64,000 nucleotides of DNA from Eutreptiella sp. 'Long Island Sound 2002' (GCA_964036045.1 OZ038390.1:33420819-33484818); one strand, 5' to 3'. Shown: positions 11,432 through 23,911, counted from the first letter of the stretch. The notes: generated by a model not told the origin, from the letters alone. Numbers and translations are program-made.

Positions 11432-13589
11432 GACATGCGGACATGCGACCATGGTGGCTCTGGGTACTTGAGTTGGTGCACGCCACACGGTGGAGGTGCG
11501 CGCATGCGTGAAAATGAAGGCGAAAAACTGCGCGATTTTCGCGCGAATCTACATATTCGCGTTCGCGATGGCGCCGTAGACACAAGGAAAGCCTCCGGTA
11601 GGAATAGGGCATTTTGTGGGGCACCGTGGCACCGTAGCATCTCAAAAAGGGGCCATTTCTTTTCGTAGGCACCCGGATTTTAATTTTTGTTTTAGAATTT
11701 TTGAAAATATTGCGACCATCCCAACTCTATGAAAATAGTTGTTTCCGGCCAAAATCGTACATTTTTGCACCCATATTCGTGCGATTTTCGCTCCCCATTC
11801 AAAAGTCCCCTTACCGGCCGTTCGCAAAGGGTGCATGGGAGAAAATATCGTAAGTAAAAGGTCATTTGAAGAGTGCAAAGCACAAAAAGGCCAAAGAGCA
11901 CGCTTGCAAAATTATGACTATTCCAAACAACTAGGGGTCTGGACCTAAGCAAACTTGACCCTCATCACTGATTCCCAATTGCTAGGGGTTTTGCATCCTC
12001 CCCTCACTCAGGTTTGTGCCAAAGGCTGCGCTATGCCAAGTTTTGGTAAAATCAAATCACCAAAAAAAACACAAAAAAAAGACAACAAATCACGAAAAAT
12101 CACGAAAATCACGAATGAGGTTGGTCGTCCTCCAGCACAAAGCTACAAAAATCTCATTGTTTTTTGTTGGCCGGGTTTTATGCCAAACTAGGGTGTGCAC
12201 ACAAAGGACCCCCCCCCCCATTGACGGCCTTATTATTCCAACTTCACAACGGTGACCCAAGGCTTGCAAAGGGTGTACAATTGTTTGCACATGCATGCTT
12301 TCCTTCCACCCCACAGCTCTTCCTTGGGTTCCAACGGAAGTAGCTGAATTTGGGAGTGGCAAGAGACATTTTGGTGCATAGGATGATGCATGATGGTGGG
12401 GGGATGGGACAAACATTGTGCATTGCGTGCATTGTATCAAGCATCAGGCAAGAAAGCAAAAATTCTGGTCTCCCAGCAGGGGCCGGTGCGTGCAGATTTT
12501 GGGACCTCGGGACTTGTGGCAAGCATCAGACTAAAAATCGAAAATTCCTGGTATGCTAGTAGGGCCTACAGGTGCAGAAATGGGGCCCTAGGATCCATGC
12601 GTATGTTTGTTTGTCCGCGAAGTGCACACGAAAAGGCTGCTCGTGCCGCGAGACACACAATCACACGTAACCATAGTGTAACGGATGACGCACTTGCTCT
12701 TGCACACGAACCACTCTAAACGACCGCATTGTGGGATTGGGCACCCCATGAAGCGGCGATCCAAAACATGAAACGACCCGAAACGACCGCATTCTAGGAT
12801 TGGGCACCCCATGAAGCGGTGATTAGAAACGCGCAACGTGACAAAACGTGCGCCTTGCAGAATTGGGCACCCTGTGAGACACCCTCTTTGGTGTTGGGCC
12901 GCGTCGAAGAGAATTTGTCCAGCCCCCCCCCCCCCCCCCCCGGCAGGGGGTGTGGGCGGCTACAACCTCCATCATATTGGTGAGGAGGTAGAGTGGACGC
13001 CTCCTTGTTGTATGCTAACCCCTTAGGCCACCGCGTCCGTGCCACACTGCATATGTGAAACAGCAAAGGTCCGTCACTTTTGAAGCAAAGCACTCTCAAA
13101 TTATCTTCTGCATGACCAAAAGATGGACAAAAACACTCTTCTCCACATCCAAGATGCCCCCCGCCCCCCGTGGCGCGGTTTGGGAATCCTCGGTTGCGCG
13201 CAAAAGCGGCAACCCCCCCCCCCCCCCTGTTTCGATGTGGCCAATCTTAGGCCAAACCTCATGGCCTCATATTTTGCAGAAACGCCCCCCCCCCCCTGGT
13301 GTAGTAATACGTATAGGTTTCATATAAGTTTGGTGTGGAGATACCCTCCAGCATTCCCCCTCACAGCTCCAGGCCACACAGCGATCGCAATTCGGCAAGT
13401 TGCCTTATTGGTTTTGGGATGTGCTTTCTGATCTGACCTGTTGTCTTGGGCTTGGGATGTTCCCCAGTTGGTGTGATTGCTGCCGCGTGCAGAGACCACT
13501 GTATCCTCTACCTGCCTGGATATGCGCCTGAATGCCAGACAGCCCCCACCTTTTTTTGCAGTCTCAACAACGTCCTGCCCCTCTCACAG
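11432..13589. other. No gene recognised
   Basis: The interval has AT-rich stretches with repeated CACGAAAAATCACGAAAAT near 12,080-12,115, poly(C) runs near 12,211, 12,922, 13,210 and 13,290, and a duplicated segment near 12,740-12,825 (CGACCGCATT followed by GATTGGGCACCCCATGAAGC). A segment near 12,570 (GGTGCAGAAATGGGGCCCT) resembles one at about 30,978. Confidence 0.4.
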
Positions 13590-14594
13590 GTGCCACAGCC
13601 ACAGCTCCCATGGAGTGCTCTTCTCGCACCGATTCTGCTGCCGTACAGTATCATCTACAAGTGCCTTGTGCAGCCCATCGCTGCCCCTGTGGGGCTGATC
13701 ATTTACCTCAGCCTGGCTGGACTGTATCTGGCCACCTGCCTCTTGCAGTGCCGTTTCCAGCCGCTGCAGCACCACTGGTATGTGCGGGCCCTCTTCTCCC
13801 TCGTGGCCACCGCGTTCATGGCGCTGGACATCCTGCTCGGCCGCACCGCAACCCCCGAGGCCTGGCCTGTGAGTATTCGCTCGGTCACCCTTGTGCTCGC
13901 CATCGCGTTGTGGGCCGACCTGGAGGCCGCCGCGACGGTTGCCGGGCGTGCACTCCGACGCTGCCTCAGCCACGCCCCGCCGCCACCCCTGCCCCCGCGG
14001 GTGCTCGTGCAGGGGCGCAGCTACATCCGCAGCGTGCTCCAGGTGGTGTTCCTTGTGCTGTGCCTCCTGCCCCTCGGCGGTGGCCTGCACATGCCCGCGC
14101 CCGGCACACAGCCCCCAGCAAGAGCGCAGAATGGGGTGCTGGAGGCGCTAGTGCAGGCCGCGCTGGTGGCCGGGGTGGCAGTGCTCGGGGCGGCGGCGCA
14201 GGGGCTGCTGCTGTGGCTCTTGGAGCGCGAGTGCGTGCATCCGGTGCGCCACGGGTTGCAGCAGCTGGACGAGCACCGCATGAACTCCAGCATGTGCATC
14301 TTGAACATGATGACGGTACCAGTCACCGCCCCGATGGACAGTCCGCCGCCCGAGTTCGGGTCGGAGCTGCGTCCGAGGCAGCAGCAGCAGCTGCTGGCAG
14401 CACCCCCCTCGGATGCCAATGCCTCGAACCCCCTGGCGATGCTCAACCATGAGCTCCGCACGCCCCTCGCCGAGGTGCTGGGGCTTGCGGACCTGCTGCG
14501 GACGGAGTCGTCAGGGGAGCTGCTGGACATGCTGCAGTCCGCATGTCAGACCGTGCTGGGGCATGTGGTGGCCTTAACGCGCTTCATAGAGCTG
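13590..14594 (+). CDS. Hybrid histidine kinase, exon 3: multi-span membrane domain plus HisKA
   Basis: The 335-codon exon runs from acceptor ctctcacag to donor gtctgt at 14595, phase 0 at both ends. About six hydrophobic segments follow one another, for example SALLAPILLPYSIIY, VGLIIYLSLAGLYLATCLL, LFSLVATAFMALDILLG, LVLAIALWADL, VLQVVFLVLCLLPLGG and AALVAGVAVLGAAAQGLLLW. A Gln-rich linker leads to the H-box MLNHELRTPLAEVLGL; the phospho-accepting His codon is 14448-14450. The second HisKA helix ends the exon (ACQTVLGHVVALTRFIEL). The membrane domain matches no sensor module I can name. GC content and GC3 are high, unlike the flanking introns. The frame itself extends back to 13446, but splicing at 13590 gives the in-phase join. 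Confidence 0.88.
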
Positions 14595-16356
14595 GTCTGT
14601 GCTCTTGCTGCGCGCCCTGCACCCAACCGCCACCAACCGCCAACCGCCAATCGCCACCAACCATAGTTGAACATATGAGCCGCATGCGGTCTTTGTGAAA
14701 AACTGCTGTTCAGGAACACTTTTTTTCCCCCTCTTAAGGACCCCCCTGCGGTGGAGGGTCAAAAGCACAGGGCTCTTGGAGGGTACAATCCAGGGGCCCG
14801 ACACCCTCCAGCACCAGCGAGGGTGTCTGCGCTGGAGGTTGATATCGGCGATGGCACCCCCGTCTGCCATAGGCTGGCAGGCACAAGGACTCCACATGGC
14901 CCAATGGCTGGCAGGGCGTTGAGGGCAGGCCAGTGTTGAGTGGCACAAACCCCCAGCCCCCCACCCCAGGGGGTAGTGCCAGAGGGCAGGAACGTTTGTG
15001 TACCTGAGATCGGCCTCCAACTTCAGGTCCCTTTAATAAGTTTCACTTTTTTCCTGAAGGAACACTTTTCTGATGTGGGTGGGTGGGTTGGTCGGCTCGG
15101 GCTGGCCCCAAATGCCCCAAGGGGTCCTGAAGCAATGGCCTGACTGAGGGCAGACGGCGCCCAACTGACGGCAGTTGGCGGTCAACAGCCGTCAGCTGGC
15201 GGTTGACTGATGGTGCTCAGCCGACATTTGCTGGCGATGAACCAACCGCCTTTGGCAGTCTGTTGTTTGCATCGGGCGGTCTGTGCTCATTCACCTCAAG
15301 AGCCGCCCGTCTACGCAGTAGACAACAGCGAAGGGGGCCCGGCGGTGCGTGGGGCGGTGAAGTGCGTTTTGGGGGTGGTGTCATGAACCATCACAACCCA
15401 AGTGTTCCACAGGGGGCGGACGGTGACAGAGCGCTGACCACCACTGGGACTAGGTAGCCAGCTGCATTGAGCAGGAGTGTCCCATGGGATGTCTGTTCGG
15501 TCATGTCTGATGGGTAACGTCTGTTGGGTAAGATGCTTCTTGGTCAAGGTCAGTCAGGGAGAAATCAATGGGTGTAGCAATCAAGGGGGGAAATCCTTCG
15601 ACAACAAATGCCCTGTTCTGCCCCCCGTAAATTGGTCTATTAGTTACTAAAATACCAGACTTGGACTTGTGGCAACTTGCTGAGCACAACTTAACTTGAT
15701 CCTTCAAGGTGGTGGTCTTGGATCACCGATTTGGCACCTTCTGAATCCAAAAGCCAATGACAGCTTGATTCCTGGTGAGCAAAGATTGCAACACTGACCA
15801 TGTGCTAGCAGGTTTCCTTGAATTTGTACACACCTGGGTGTGTACATGGGTCCAGTTAGGTCCCAAAATACTAAAGTTGGATTTTGCGAAATTGCACAGC
15901 ACTGCTTAATCAATCCTTCAAGGTGGTGATCTTGGATCACTGCTTGGGCACCTTCCCATAGCAAATGCACACATACACGCCTGTGCACACACACATGGCC
16001 AACTGCAGTCAGTAGGACTCTAGGAGCCTGATCAAAAGACCATGATTGAAAGGCGGCCTTAACACACACACACACCGCCGCGGGGCGAGCCCCACCCCGC
16101 TGCGCCGCCTGGGGACGCGCAGAGCCAGCCAGAGGACTCCAGGGCGGGGGGGGGGCAACCCCCAGCCCCCAAGAGGCGCGTGACGCACACGCCGGTGAGG
16201 CGGGGCACACACCAGGGGCGCCTGGCGCCCAGAGACGGTCCCACCCCCGGCGCGCGGAAGCGAAGCGACGGAGGGGAGAGATACCTCCCCAGGACGGCCC
16301 GCCGGGCAAACGAGCACGCCAGCCGGAGCGGCACGGGCGTGCAGGCACTGAGGTCT
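14595..16356 (+). other. Intron 3, first part, with a diverged tandem duplication
   Basis: No coding frame is assignable. Around 15,640-15,750 and 15,855-15,960 two diverged copies, about 210 bp apart, share AAAATAC, GATCCTTCAAGGTGGTG and CTTGGATCAC then TTGG(C/G)CACCTTC. A (GTCAACAGCCGTCAGCTGGC)-like run lies near 15,165-15,215. Positions 16,070-16,350 are strongly GC-rich. Confidence 0.5.
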
Positions 16357-16532
16357 CATAACCCCAGCCGCCAGAGGCTCTGGCCTAGGCGAGGGTGACG
16401 ACACTCAAAGGGGGCCAGTGCAGTCATGATGATTCTCATCAGACATCCTTTTTGGCACAGGCCCCCTCTGCTGGGCGCCCACCCCTGGACCCATGCAGGC
16501 CTTCCTCTTTAATATGGTATTCCCCCCCCCGT
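16357..16532 (+). repeat. Dispersed 175-bp repeat, copy 1 (copy 2 at 19030-19202)
   Basis: Both copies start CATAACCC and run through CCAGAGGCTCTGGCCTAGGC, GAGGGTGACGAC, AGTCATGATG, CATCAGACATCCTT, GCCCACCCCTGGACCCATGC and AGGCCTTCCTCT, ending in a C-run beside a (CA)n tract. Copy 2 follows the first LINE fragment, so the two copies bracket a 2.5-kb block. Confidence 0.88.
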
Positions 16533-16638
16533 AACACACACACACACACACACACATGCTGTAGAGAGGTGATGTATGATAGCGAACGCTTTGGATTTGT
16601 TGAAATGATTGGGCGTCACACACACACACGCACGCACG

Positions 16639-16672
<34 letters not shown>
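16533..16672 (+). repeat. (CA)n tracts with an intervening 60-bp segment
   Basis: (CA)n occupies about 16,535-16,556 and 16,617-16,672. The segment between them (GTAGAGAGGTGATGTATGAT to TGATTGGGCGTCACACAC) has a diverged copy near 22,647-22,710 that is also followed by CA-rich sequence. Confidence 0.85.
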
Positions 16673-16673
<1 letters not shown>

Positions 16674-16682
16674 GGATCCCCG

Positions 16683-16752
16683 GCTCACTCAACCGGGCTA
16701 AGCGTAGGTCTCGCAACCGTAAGGTCGTGGGATCGATCCCCGGTTAGGGCAT
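16683..16752 (+). repeat. tRNA-derived SINE-like head
   Basis: An A-box-like CCGGGCTAAGCGTAGG is followed about 30 bp later by a B-box-like GTGGGATCGATCCC, the spacing of an internal pol III promoter. A short GCGGGCGGTGGCAGCCGTGC segment follows. It does not fold as a complete tRNA, so I call it SINE-like rather than a tRNA gene. Confidence 0.5.
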
Positions 16753-17153
16753 GTCTGGAGGCGGGCGGTGGCAGCCGTGCGCCGAGGGCATCCTCTCTGG
16801 GGAAATCGCCAAATTGAGTAGGCCGTTGAGACCGCCTCGCTGCCGCGAGCACCACCAGCTGTGAAAAAACCCATTACACACACAACACATGGGGCGACAT
16901 GGCGATGACGGGCTCGTTGAACTATTACCGTGGAGCTGGCCCGGTGGAAGCCACGGAGCTACCACCCCACTTCCAGGTGGTCCTAGGGCAGCGAGCCAGG
17001 TTCTGGCCTAAGTGCATATTGCACTGGTCGAGGGGCAATACAGGGATGCACCCCTGGCCTGCACCGAAGGCCTGCTATAATGGGGAGCGACCCGACCCGA
17101 GGACGCCAGTGTGACCATACAGGTCCAACCGGGAGGGACTGGTAAAAACGGTA

Positions 17154-17209
<56 letters not shown>
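17154..17209 (+). repeat. (CA)n microsatellite directly 5' of LINE fragment 1
   Basis: About 28 CA dinucleotides abut the truncated 5' end of the LINE reading frame. Confidence 0.95.
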
Positions 17210-17211
<2 letters not shown>

Positions 17212-17216
17212 CGACA

Positions 17217-18839
17217 TGCCCTTTTTGTGGCAATGCACCAGAGGACGAGGAACACATATTGTGGCACTGCACTGCTTGGCACACTGCACGCATCGCTCAC
17301 ATGCCTGACGTCCTCGATGCGGCCGCACACATACCGAGCCTTCCCCCCCAAGATCAATGGCCTCCATGCCTCAGATGTTGTGGGCTGGCACCTGAAATCC
17401 CAGATGACTGCATCAAATCAGGGAGGGCCTACACCTTCTTGAACACTTTGCATACCATGTTCGTAGCTGTCTTGCAAGCTCGGAAATTGCGCGACGCGCA
17501 GGCCCCAGCCGTTTTTCCAGGAACCGCCCGGTCACAACAGTTACGACAGTACCCATACCAACAGTTGGTAGGGCCACTACCATATAGTGGGGAGAAAGAC
17601 ACACTACTGCTCCGCACCCCCAAAAAGCATGAGTGGCCGTGGGAAATGCCTTTCCTAGCCGATCTTCTGCGATGGTTGAGGGCTCTGACCTGGACACAAG
17701 AACCGGGTTCAGTGACCTTCTTAGAGTTAGCTCTGGACTTCGAAGAATTTGCCGAGCATACCCTGCCACATGCACCACAAGCCAAATTCAAGGGAACGAC
17801 ACTTTCACTGCAGGAAAGGGGCAGGGTGCTGCGGCTGGCCATGAACAGTGTGCAGCGGCTTGTCACCAAAGGCCAACTGCACCCAGCACGCATCGTCACG
17901 CGATGCAGTTCGTTGGTCCCTCTGGGAGGACCAGCGCTATGTGGACTGAATTGCCGCCCTTATTTCGCAGGCAGGAATGCAATGCTTTTCCACATCCAAA
18001 AGTTGGCAGATTACTGCGAACAATTATGGTCCTCCAAAGTGGGTGCGCACAGAGTGCATGCGCCACGGCCATACGCATATCGCCCGCGCAGGTCAGCCGC
18101 AGAAGTGGAATCACACAGGCTGCACCGGGCTCTCCATGGCAATCTGCAGACAGGACTGGCACCTCCATCAGAGCAGATAATGCCAGCCAAGGGGGGGGGA
18201 TCGAACTCGTCCTTTGGGGCCGATTTCTTTCCAGTCATTGGGGATGGGCGCTTGCCACAACGCCCCTACACAGGCACACGCAGACACGTGTCAACGCGCA
18301 CCACGCCACACTTGGCACCGAGGGTCGACCATTCCAAATGCGTGGCACACACAGCGCTGGCATGTATGACCTGCAAGAGACTGCGCAAATCGGCAGAAGA
18401 GTGCTGCAAACTCGGGCATCACGCAGCAAGCCACGTGGCTCGTAGGCCACAGTTGCAACTATGCCCCTTGCATAACTTACCCCCCTGCCCGAGATGTACC
18501 CTCAAGCAGAGAGGGGTGCGCCATTGTTGTGACCGGGGGCACCACAAGGTATGCACCCCGGTCCCGGCACACAGGAACCGTACTCTCCCTATGCAATCTC
18601 TGTTGCCTCACAAAAAACCTTGCCTGCAAAGGCCAGCACGGCACTCATCAGGTCTGCTGAGGTCCCCACACCAACCGCCCACGCCACCGGCGCCCAAGCG
18701 CAGAAGGCCGAAAACACCACCGCCCCCATCCCCCCCAGCACCTGTTCCACAGGGACTGGAAGGTGACGAAGCCGAGGATGCAGTAGCCCGACCACTCTTT
18801 CTGTCGAGGCATGGGAGAGCCAGTACTTCGGTCACATAA
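17217..18839 (+). pseudogene. LINE ORF2 C-terminal fragment, copy 1
   Basis: About 540 codons are open from directly after a (CA)n tract to TAA. The frame opens with a Cys/His motif of the type found after the RT of many LINEs (CPFCGNAPEDEEHILWHC). A conserved region follows (YPYQQLVGPLPYSGEKD, LADLLRWLRALTW, LSLQERGRVLRLAMNS, SLVPLGGPALCG). A second Cys/His-rich region contains C-x2-C, CC-x3-HH and RHCCDRGHHKVC, and the frame ends in a Pro/Lys-rich tail. Endonuclease and RT are missing, so the copy is 5'-truncated. It is the best preserved of three tandem copies. The 3' UTR carries GCAGAGGTTCTGATTCCGCA, shared with copy 2, and ends before (CA)n at 18,973. Confidence 0.75.
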
Positions 18840-18969
18840 CCAACCAACCGCAGAGGTTCTGATTCCGCAGAAGGGGGGGAAACAACGTCACACAGAGGCC
18901 TCAGCAGACCTGAGCTGAATGGGACGTCCAACCCAATGCTGCACAAGGATCTACCTCATCAAAGTACAG

Positions 18970-18972
<3 letters not shown>

Positions 18973-19032
<60 letters not shown>
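18973..19032 (+). repeat. (CA)n tract at the 3' end of LINE fragment 1
   Basis: This is a pure CA tract of about 60 nt. It follows the LINE 3' end AAGGATCTACCTCATCAAAG-TACAGAG. Confidence 0.95.
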
Positions 19033-19033
<1 letters not shown>

Positions 19034-19202
19034 ACCCACAGCCACCAGAGGCTCTGGCCTAGGCGAGGGTGACGACTCTTAAGGGGGGCCAATGCAGTCA
19101 TGATGCTTTTCATCAGACATCCTTCTGGCACGGGCCCCCTCCGCTGAGCGCCCACCCCTGGACCCATGCAGGCCTTCCTCTATAATATGGCATCCCCCCC
19201 CC
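19030..19202 (+). repeat. Dispersed 175-bp repeat, copy 2
   Basis: This is the near-identical partner of 16357-16532, ending in a C-run followed by (CA)n at about 19,203-19,231. Confidence 0.88.
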
Positions 19203-19235
19203 ACGCACACACACACACACACACACACACCCCTT

Positions 19236-21105
19236 ATGCTAAATGGGGACAAACAGACTGTAAAACACGAAGTCCGCGAGCAGCTCAGGAAGCAATTGTT
19301 AGATTCGCTAGTCCAACGGCGACCTCGCCTGTTTGCGGGTGTGCACTATGCCACGAACAGGCAACTTCTGCAGCCGAGCATTGCCAGCTTTGGGTCCGAA
19401 CTAGAGCGGACCATATTGAGAGGGGTTCTTTCTGGAGCGACCTGGACTGCGCCGCGCGCGTATCAACGAGGCCTTCGCACCTCCTCCGCATGTCCTTTTT
19501 GTAATGCGTCCCCAGAAGACGAGGAACATATCCTCTGGCATTGTGTCGCGTGGGACCACGTTCGTGACCCGCTGTTGGCGCTTGTGCACACGGCCCTTTC
19601 CCAGTTGCCAGAGCTTCCACCACCCGGCCAGTGGCCGGCATGCCTACGGCGATGTGGTTTAGCCCCAGAAATTTCTGCGGAGGCAATAAAATCTGGTGCA
19701 GCTTTCACCTTCTTGCGCGCGGTACACTCCATGTATGTGTGCATTATAGCAGCACGCAAAAAGCGAGATGCGCACAGCCCTTCCATTTTTACAGGGTACA
19801 GACCGTCTCAGCAAGTCAGGCAATACCCCTATCAACAGCTGGTTGGGCCACTGCCCTGAACGGTGGCACACGGTGCCTTGACACTCCGCACCCCCAAGGG
19901 GCATGAATGGAAGTGGGAAAAGAGCTTTCTCGCGGACCTACTCAGCTGGCTACGAGCCCTGACGTGGCCGGAGGAACAGGGGACAGTCACCTTTTTGGAA
20001 CTGGCAATTGATTTCGAAGAGTTCGCGCAAAGGACCCTCCCCCATGCGCCTCAGGCGAAGTATGCAGGAAATACCCTGTCCCTCCAAGAACGAGGCAGGG
20101 TACTGCGTTTGGCAATGTCCAGCGCCCAGCGACTGGTCACCTCAGGCCAGCTGCACCCAGCCGGCATGGTGACCCGCTGTGGCTCGCTTGTGCCGCTGGG
20201 GGGACCGGCGATCTGCGGTTTAAATAAACGCCCGTATTTTGCACGCCGAGAGGCCATAGTTTCACACATCCGCAAACTCGTTCAGTATTGCGAAGAGCAG
20301 TGGGTGGCCAAGGCGGGAACACACCGCACACATGCGCTGCGTCCATACACATACCAAGACAGCAGCAGAGATTGAAGCACATAGACTGCACAGAGCCCTG
20401 TGCGGGAACCTGCAGACAGGCCTGGCACCAGCATCTGGTGCACAGCTCACAGCTAAGGGTGGAGCCACAGGCTCCAATTTTGGAGCGGATTTTTTCCCCA
20501 TCATCGGCGACGGTCGCCTGCCACAGCGCCCATACACAGGAACACGCAGGCGCGTACTGCCAACAGCACAGGCACACGTAAACAGGGCGCCAGCAAATGC
20601 CACTGTATGTGACACACACTCTCTACCGGCGTGCATCACGTGCAAGAGGCTGCGCAAAACAGCCCAGGAATGTTGCTCCTTGGGGCATCACGAAGCGGGG
20701 CACGTCCCTCGCCGCCCGCAACTACAGCTCTGTGAGGCCCACAGACTGCCGCCGTGCCCCATTTGCGCACGCACACAACGGGGGGTAAGGCACTGTTGTG
20801 CGAGGGGGCATCACAAAGTATGCACCCTAGTCCAGCCATCCAGGAAGCGTTGCTCCTCTCAACAGCCGAAGCGTCCATATAAACGCCCACGAGTTGGGCC
20901 TTCACAGACAAGTCAAGCCTCTTTGAGGTCTCCACACCAACCCCCAACGCCTCCCGCCCCCAAGCGGCGGAGGCCCAAAACGCCATCCCCGCCCTCCCCA
21001 CCAACCCCTGTTCCACAGGGGCTGGCAGAGACGCCGGATACAGAAGCAATCTGCCGCCAGCTCTTTCTGGGGGCACACGGAAGGGCCAGCTCCGAGGTTA
21101 CCTAA
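19236..21105 (+). pseudogene. LINE ORF2 C-terminal fragment, copy 2, with a nonsense codon and a frameshift
   Basis: This copy reaches further upstream than copy 1 (about 90 codons before the zinc motif CPFCNASPEDEEHILWHC). An in-frame TGA at 19857-19859 follows QQLVGPLP, where copy 1 reads through; the same frame then continues to about 20,370. A shift of frame near 20,340 leads into the last segment (20332-21105), with GNLQTGLAPAS, ITCKRLRKTAQECCSLGHHE and RHCCARGHHKVCT. Gene order and sequence match copy 1 throughout. The 3' UTR shares GAGGTTCTGATTCCGCAGAA and ends AAGGATCTACCTCGTAAATA-GTACAG. It is dead as a protein gene. Confidence 0.75.
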
Positions 21106-21562
<457 letters not shown>

Positions 21563-21589
21563 ACTCAGACCATCACTCACTCACTGGCT

Positions 21590-22515
21590 CATCAGATATT
21601 GCGAAGAAAGCTGGGTATCCAAGGTGAACACACATGGGTCATACAAACACCGCCTCCACCATGCCTTGCATGGGAGTTTGACAACTGGGATCGCCCTAGT
21701 GTTGGACCACACAAATCTATCCACAAAAGGGGGGTTGACAAGCGCTACCTTTGGAGGTGATCTTTTTTCAGTCATTGGGAATGGGAAGACGCCACAACAA
21801 CAACCATATTCAGGCACACGAAGACATGTTATGCCAGCCAATGCTGCAGCAGCAGTGGCTGACGCCGGCACAGGTCATAAACACCAGTGAGAGGTGTGCA
21901 TCATGTGCAAACGATTGCACCAACCTGCCAACATCTGTTGTGGGTTGGGACACCAAGCAGCAGACCATCTCCTATGCCTAATTCTCCCACAAACGCAACG
22001 AGGCGATGCACACCAGCTACCACCCTGCCCCCGTTGCAAAGTGAAGCAACGTGGAGGGTGGCACTGCTACAGGCGAGGGCATCACAAAGTGTGCACCCTA
22101 GTCTTGGGCAGTAGAAAGCGATGCGCTCTGTGCATTCAGAGCGCCCACACAAACAACCACACTATTCTCAGCTTTCACACCCAGCTAAAGCCTCACTGAG
22201 GTCACCGCACCGCCCACCCACTCCCCCAACACCAAAACGAAGGAGGCCCAAGTCACTTGCAGCCTCTATCCCCCACTAGCCCTTGTCCCATAGGGTTTGG
22301 TGGAGGCACGCATAGAAGATGCAATCTCCCGTCAACTTTTTTCGACGGGGCATGGCAGAGCAGTACAGAAGCTACACAGCTCCCACAACTGCCTGAGGTT
22401 CTCACTCCACAGAAACGGGGGACACACAGTCACAAAGAGGCAGCAGTCATCTGAGCCAAATGGGACTGCCCTGCTAATGCTGCACTTGGGTCTCTTTCGT
22501 AAATAATACAGCTCA
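21590..22515 (+). pseudogene. LINE ORF2 C-terminal fragment, copy 3, strongly decayed
   Basis: The copy begins in the last third of the protein (YCEESWVSKVNTHGS, HALHGSLTTGIALV, FGGDLFSVIGNGK), shifts frame, then gives IMCKRLHQPANICCGLGHQA and RRGHHKVCTLV before breaking up. The 3' UTR still has GAGGTTCTCACTCCACAGAA, and the copy ends CGTAAATAATACAG followed by degenerate CA-rich sequence. Confidence 0.68.
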
Positions 22516-23911
22516 TGCGCGCGCACAGACACGCATGCACACCCACACCCACACACGCACATGCACACTACTATTGTGCATGAGGGAGGAAACGTCGCCA
22601 TGGAAGGCGAAAGAATCCAACCATTGCTGCATTGTGAGCAAAGCTGTAGAGGGGTGATGCATGTTTGCGAAGACCGACAAATTGTTTCAAATGATTGGGC
22701 ATCACACACATGCACGCGCGCGCACACGCACACAATACACAGCGCAACCTGTGCCACCCTAGACCACACCCAGAGGCAGAGGTGTTACCTTGGATGTGGG
22801 CATCAGCAAGCCACCGGTACCCCCCCCCCCCCTGCCCCCCCCACTCCCCTCATAACGCAATGGCAGCTCCTCCCCACTCTCTCCTGCGGAATTGCCCCCG
22901 CAACCTGGTACCAGCCCGCTGCAGGGTTGAGGTGTCACCTTGGGCGTGGGTGCCAGCAAGTCCTCTATTGCAATGGAAACAACGCCCCCTTGGGAGTACC
23001 ACACCCGGGTGTCGACCCACCGCAACGCTGAGGCGTTACCCCGGCTGTGGGTGTTTGCACTAAACAAAGAAACAAAGACCAACGGCAAAATGCCTGGAAA
23101 TGCGGCGCATCACTATGGGCTCCACTTGGTGATCCGCAATGACCTGGCCCTGTGTTACATTTCCCATATCAGTAGTGGTGAGCGCCCTCCAAGCTTCACT
23201 GTACCGGTCACTGACTGGTCTTTTCCAGGAATGGAATGCGGGTTTCCTGGAGTCGATAGGGCTACAGGAGATGTCAGATCCGAGTCCGGTGAACTGTGCT
23301 TTGGACTGGGATTTTCTTGGGCTTGAGGAAATGCCTGACAGTCCAGTTTCTTAGGCCTCATTTCATTTGGTCCTGACCTTTTTGTGTAACTATCAGTATG
23401 ACACTGATTTTTTAGATGGATATGGCTTCTACTGTTTCTCAGGGGTCTGGCCAGTGAAGGCCTGGACGAACGGGAGTCTCTTGCTCCAGTGTGCAGGTGT
23501 TTCAGCTTGGCTTTTTGGCCTTGTTTGGTGCATAGATGATCATCTTGGCGGTGTCTTAGCAATCCTGGAACACATTGAACTGCAGTTTGAATCAATATTG
23601 CGCCCAAACTTCACTGTCCGAGGAATATCTGCAAGTGAAGCATGCCAACAGAAGCATTGAGGGACGCCAAGGGGCAGAAGCAGCACTTGTTAGCAGAAGG
23701 ACAACTGTTCAGTCTCACCCATGGAAATACTTTTCTACAGTGGATTCGAACAAGCAATGTAATTGCGTCCACCCGGAAGTCCAAAGTACCAACCAAATAA
23801 CATAAGCATCCTTCACGGACCTCCCCCCCCCAATGTGAAGGGCACCTCTGATTCAGGAGCATTGCTGCGCATGCCCCCCACAGACTGCGCACTTTCGGCC
23901 GCATTCTTCAG
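22516..23911 (+). other. Intron 3, last part; imperfect ~100-150 bp repeats
   Basis: Three imperfect units near 22,775, 22,926 and 23,028 share the pattern G(C/T)TGAGG(T/C)GTTACC then TGTGGG. A poly(C) run lies near 22,820. Positions 23,100-23,900 hold no recognisable gene; the interval ends with acceptor attcttcag. Confidence 0.45.

Larger units (their letters stand above)
3584..13589 (+). other. Intron 2 of the kinase gene (about 10 kb, predicted)
   Basis: The interval starts GT and ends ctctcacag. It is filled with repeats described separately: tandem duplications at 4.0-6.1 kb, G-run satellites at 6.4-8.35 kb, interleaved inverted repeats at 8.8-9.05 kb and a decayed gene at 9.7-11.43 kb. 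Positions 11,432-13,589 hold AT-rich and poly(C) sequence with no assignable gene. Confidence 0.55.

Noticed and set aside
16395-17367. Thr-His and Cys-Val repeat proteins
   Set aside because: They are translations of (CA)n tracts.
19857-19859. Stop-codon readthrough in LINE copy 2
   Set aside because: Copy 1 has a sense codon at the same place, and copy 2 also has a frameshift further on; ordinary decay explains both.
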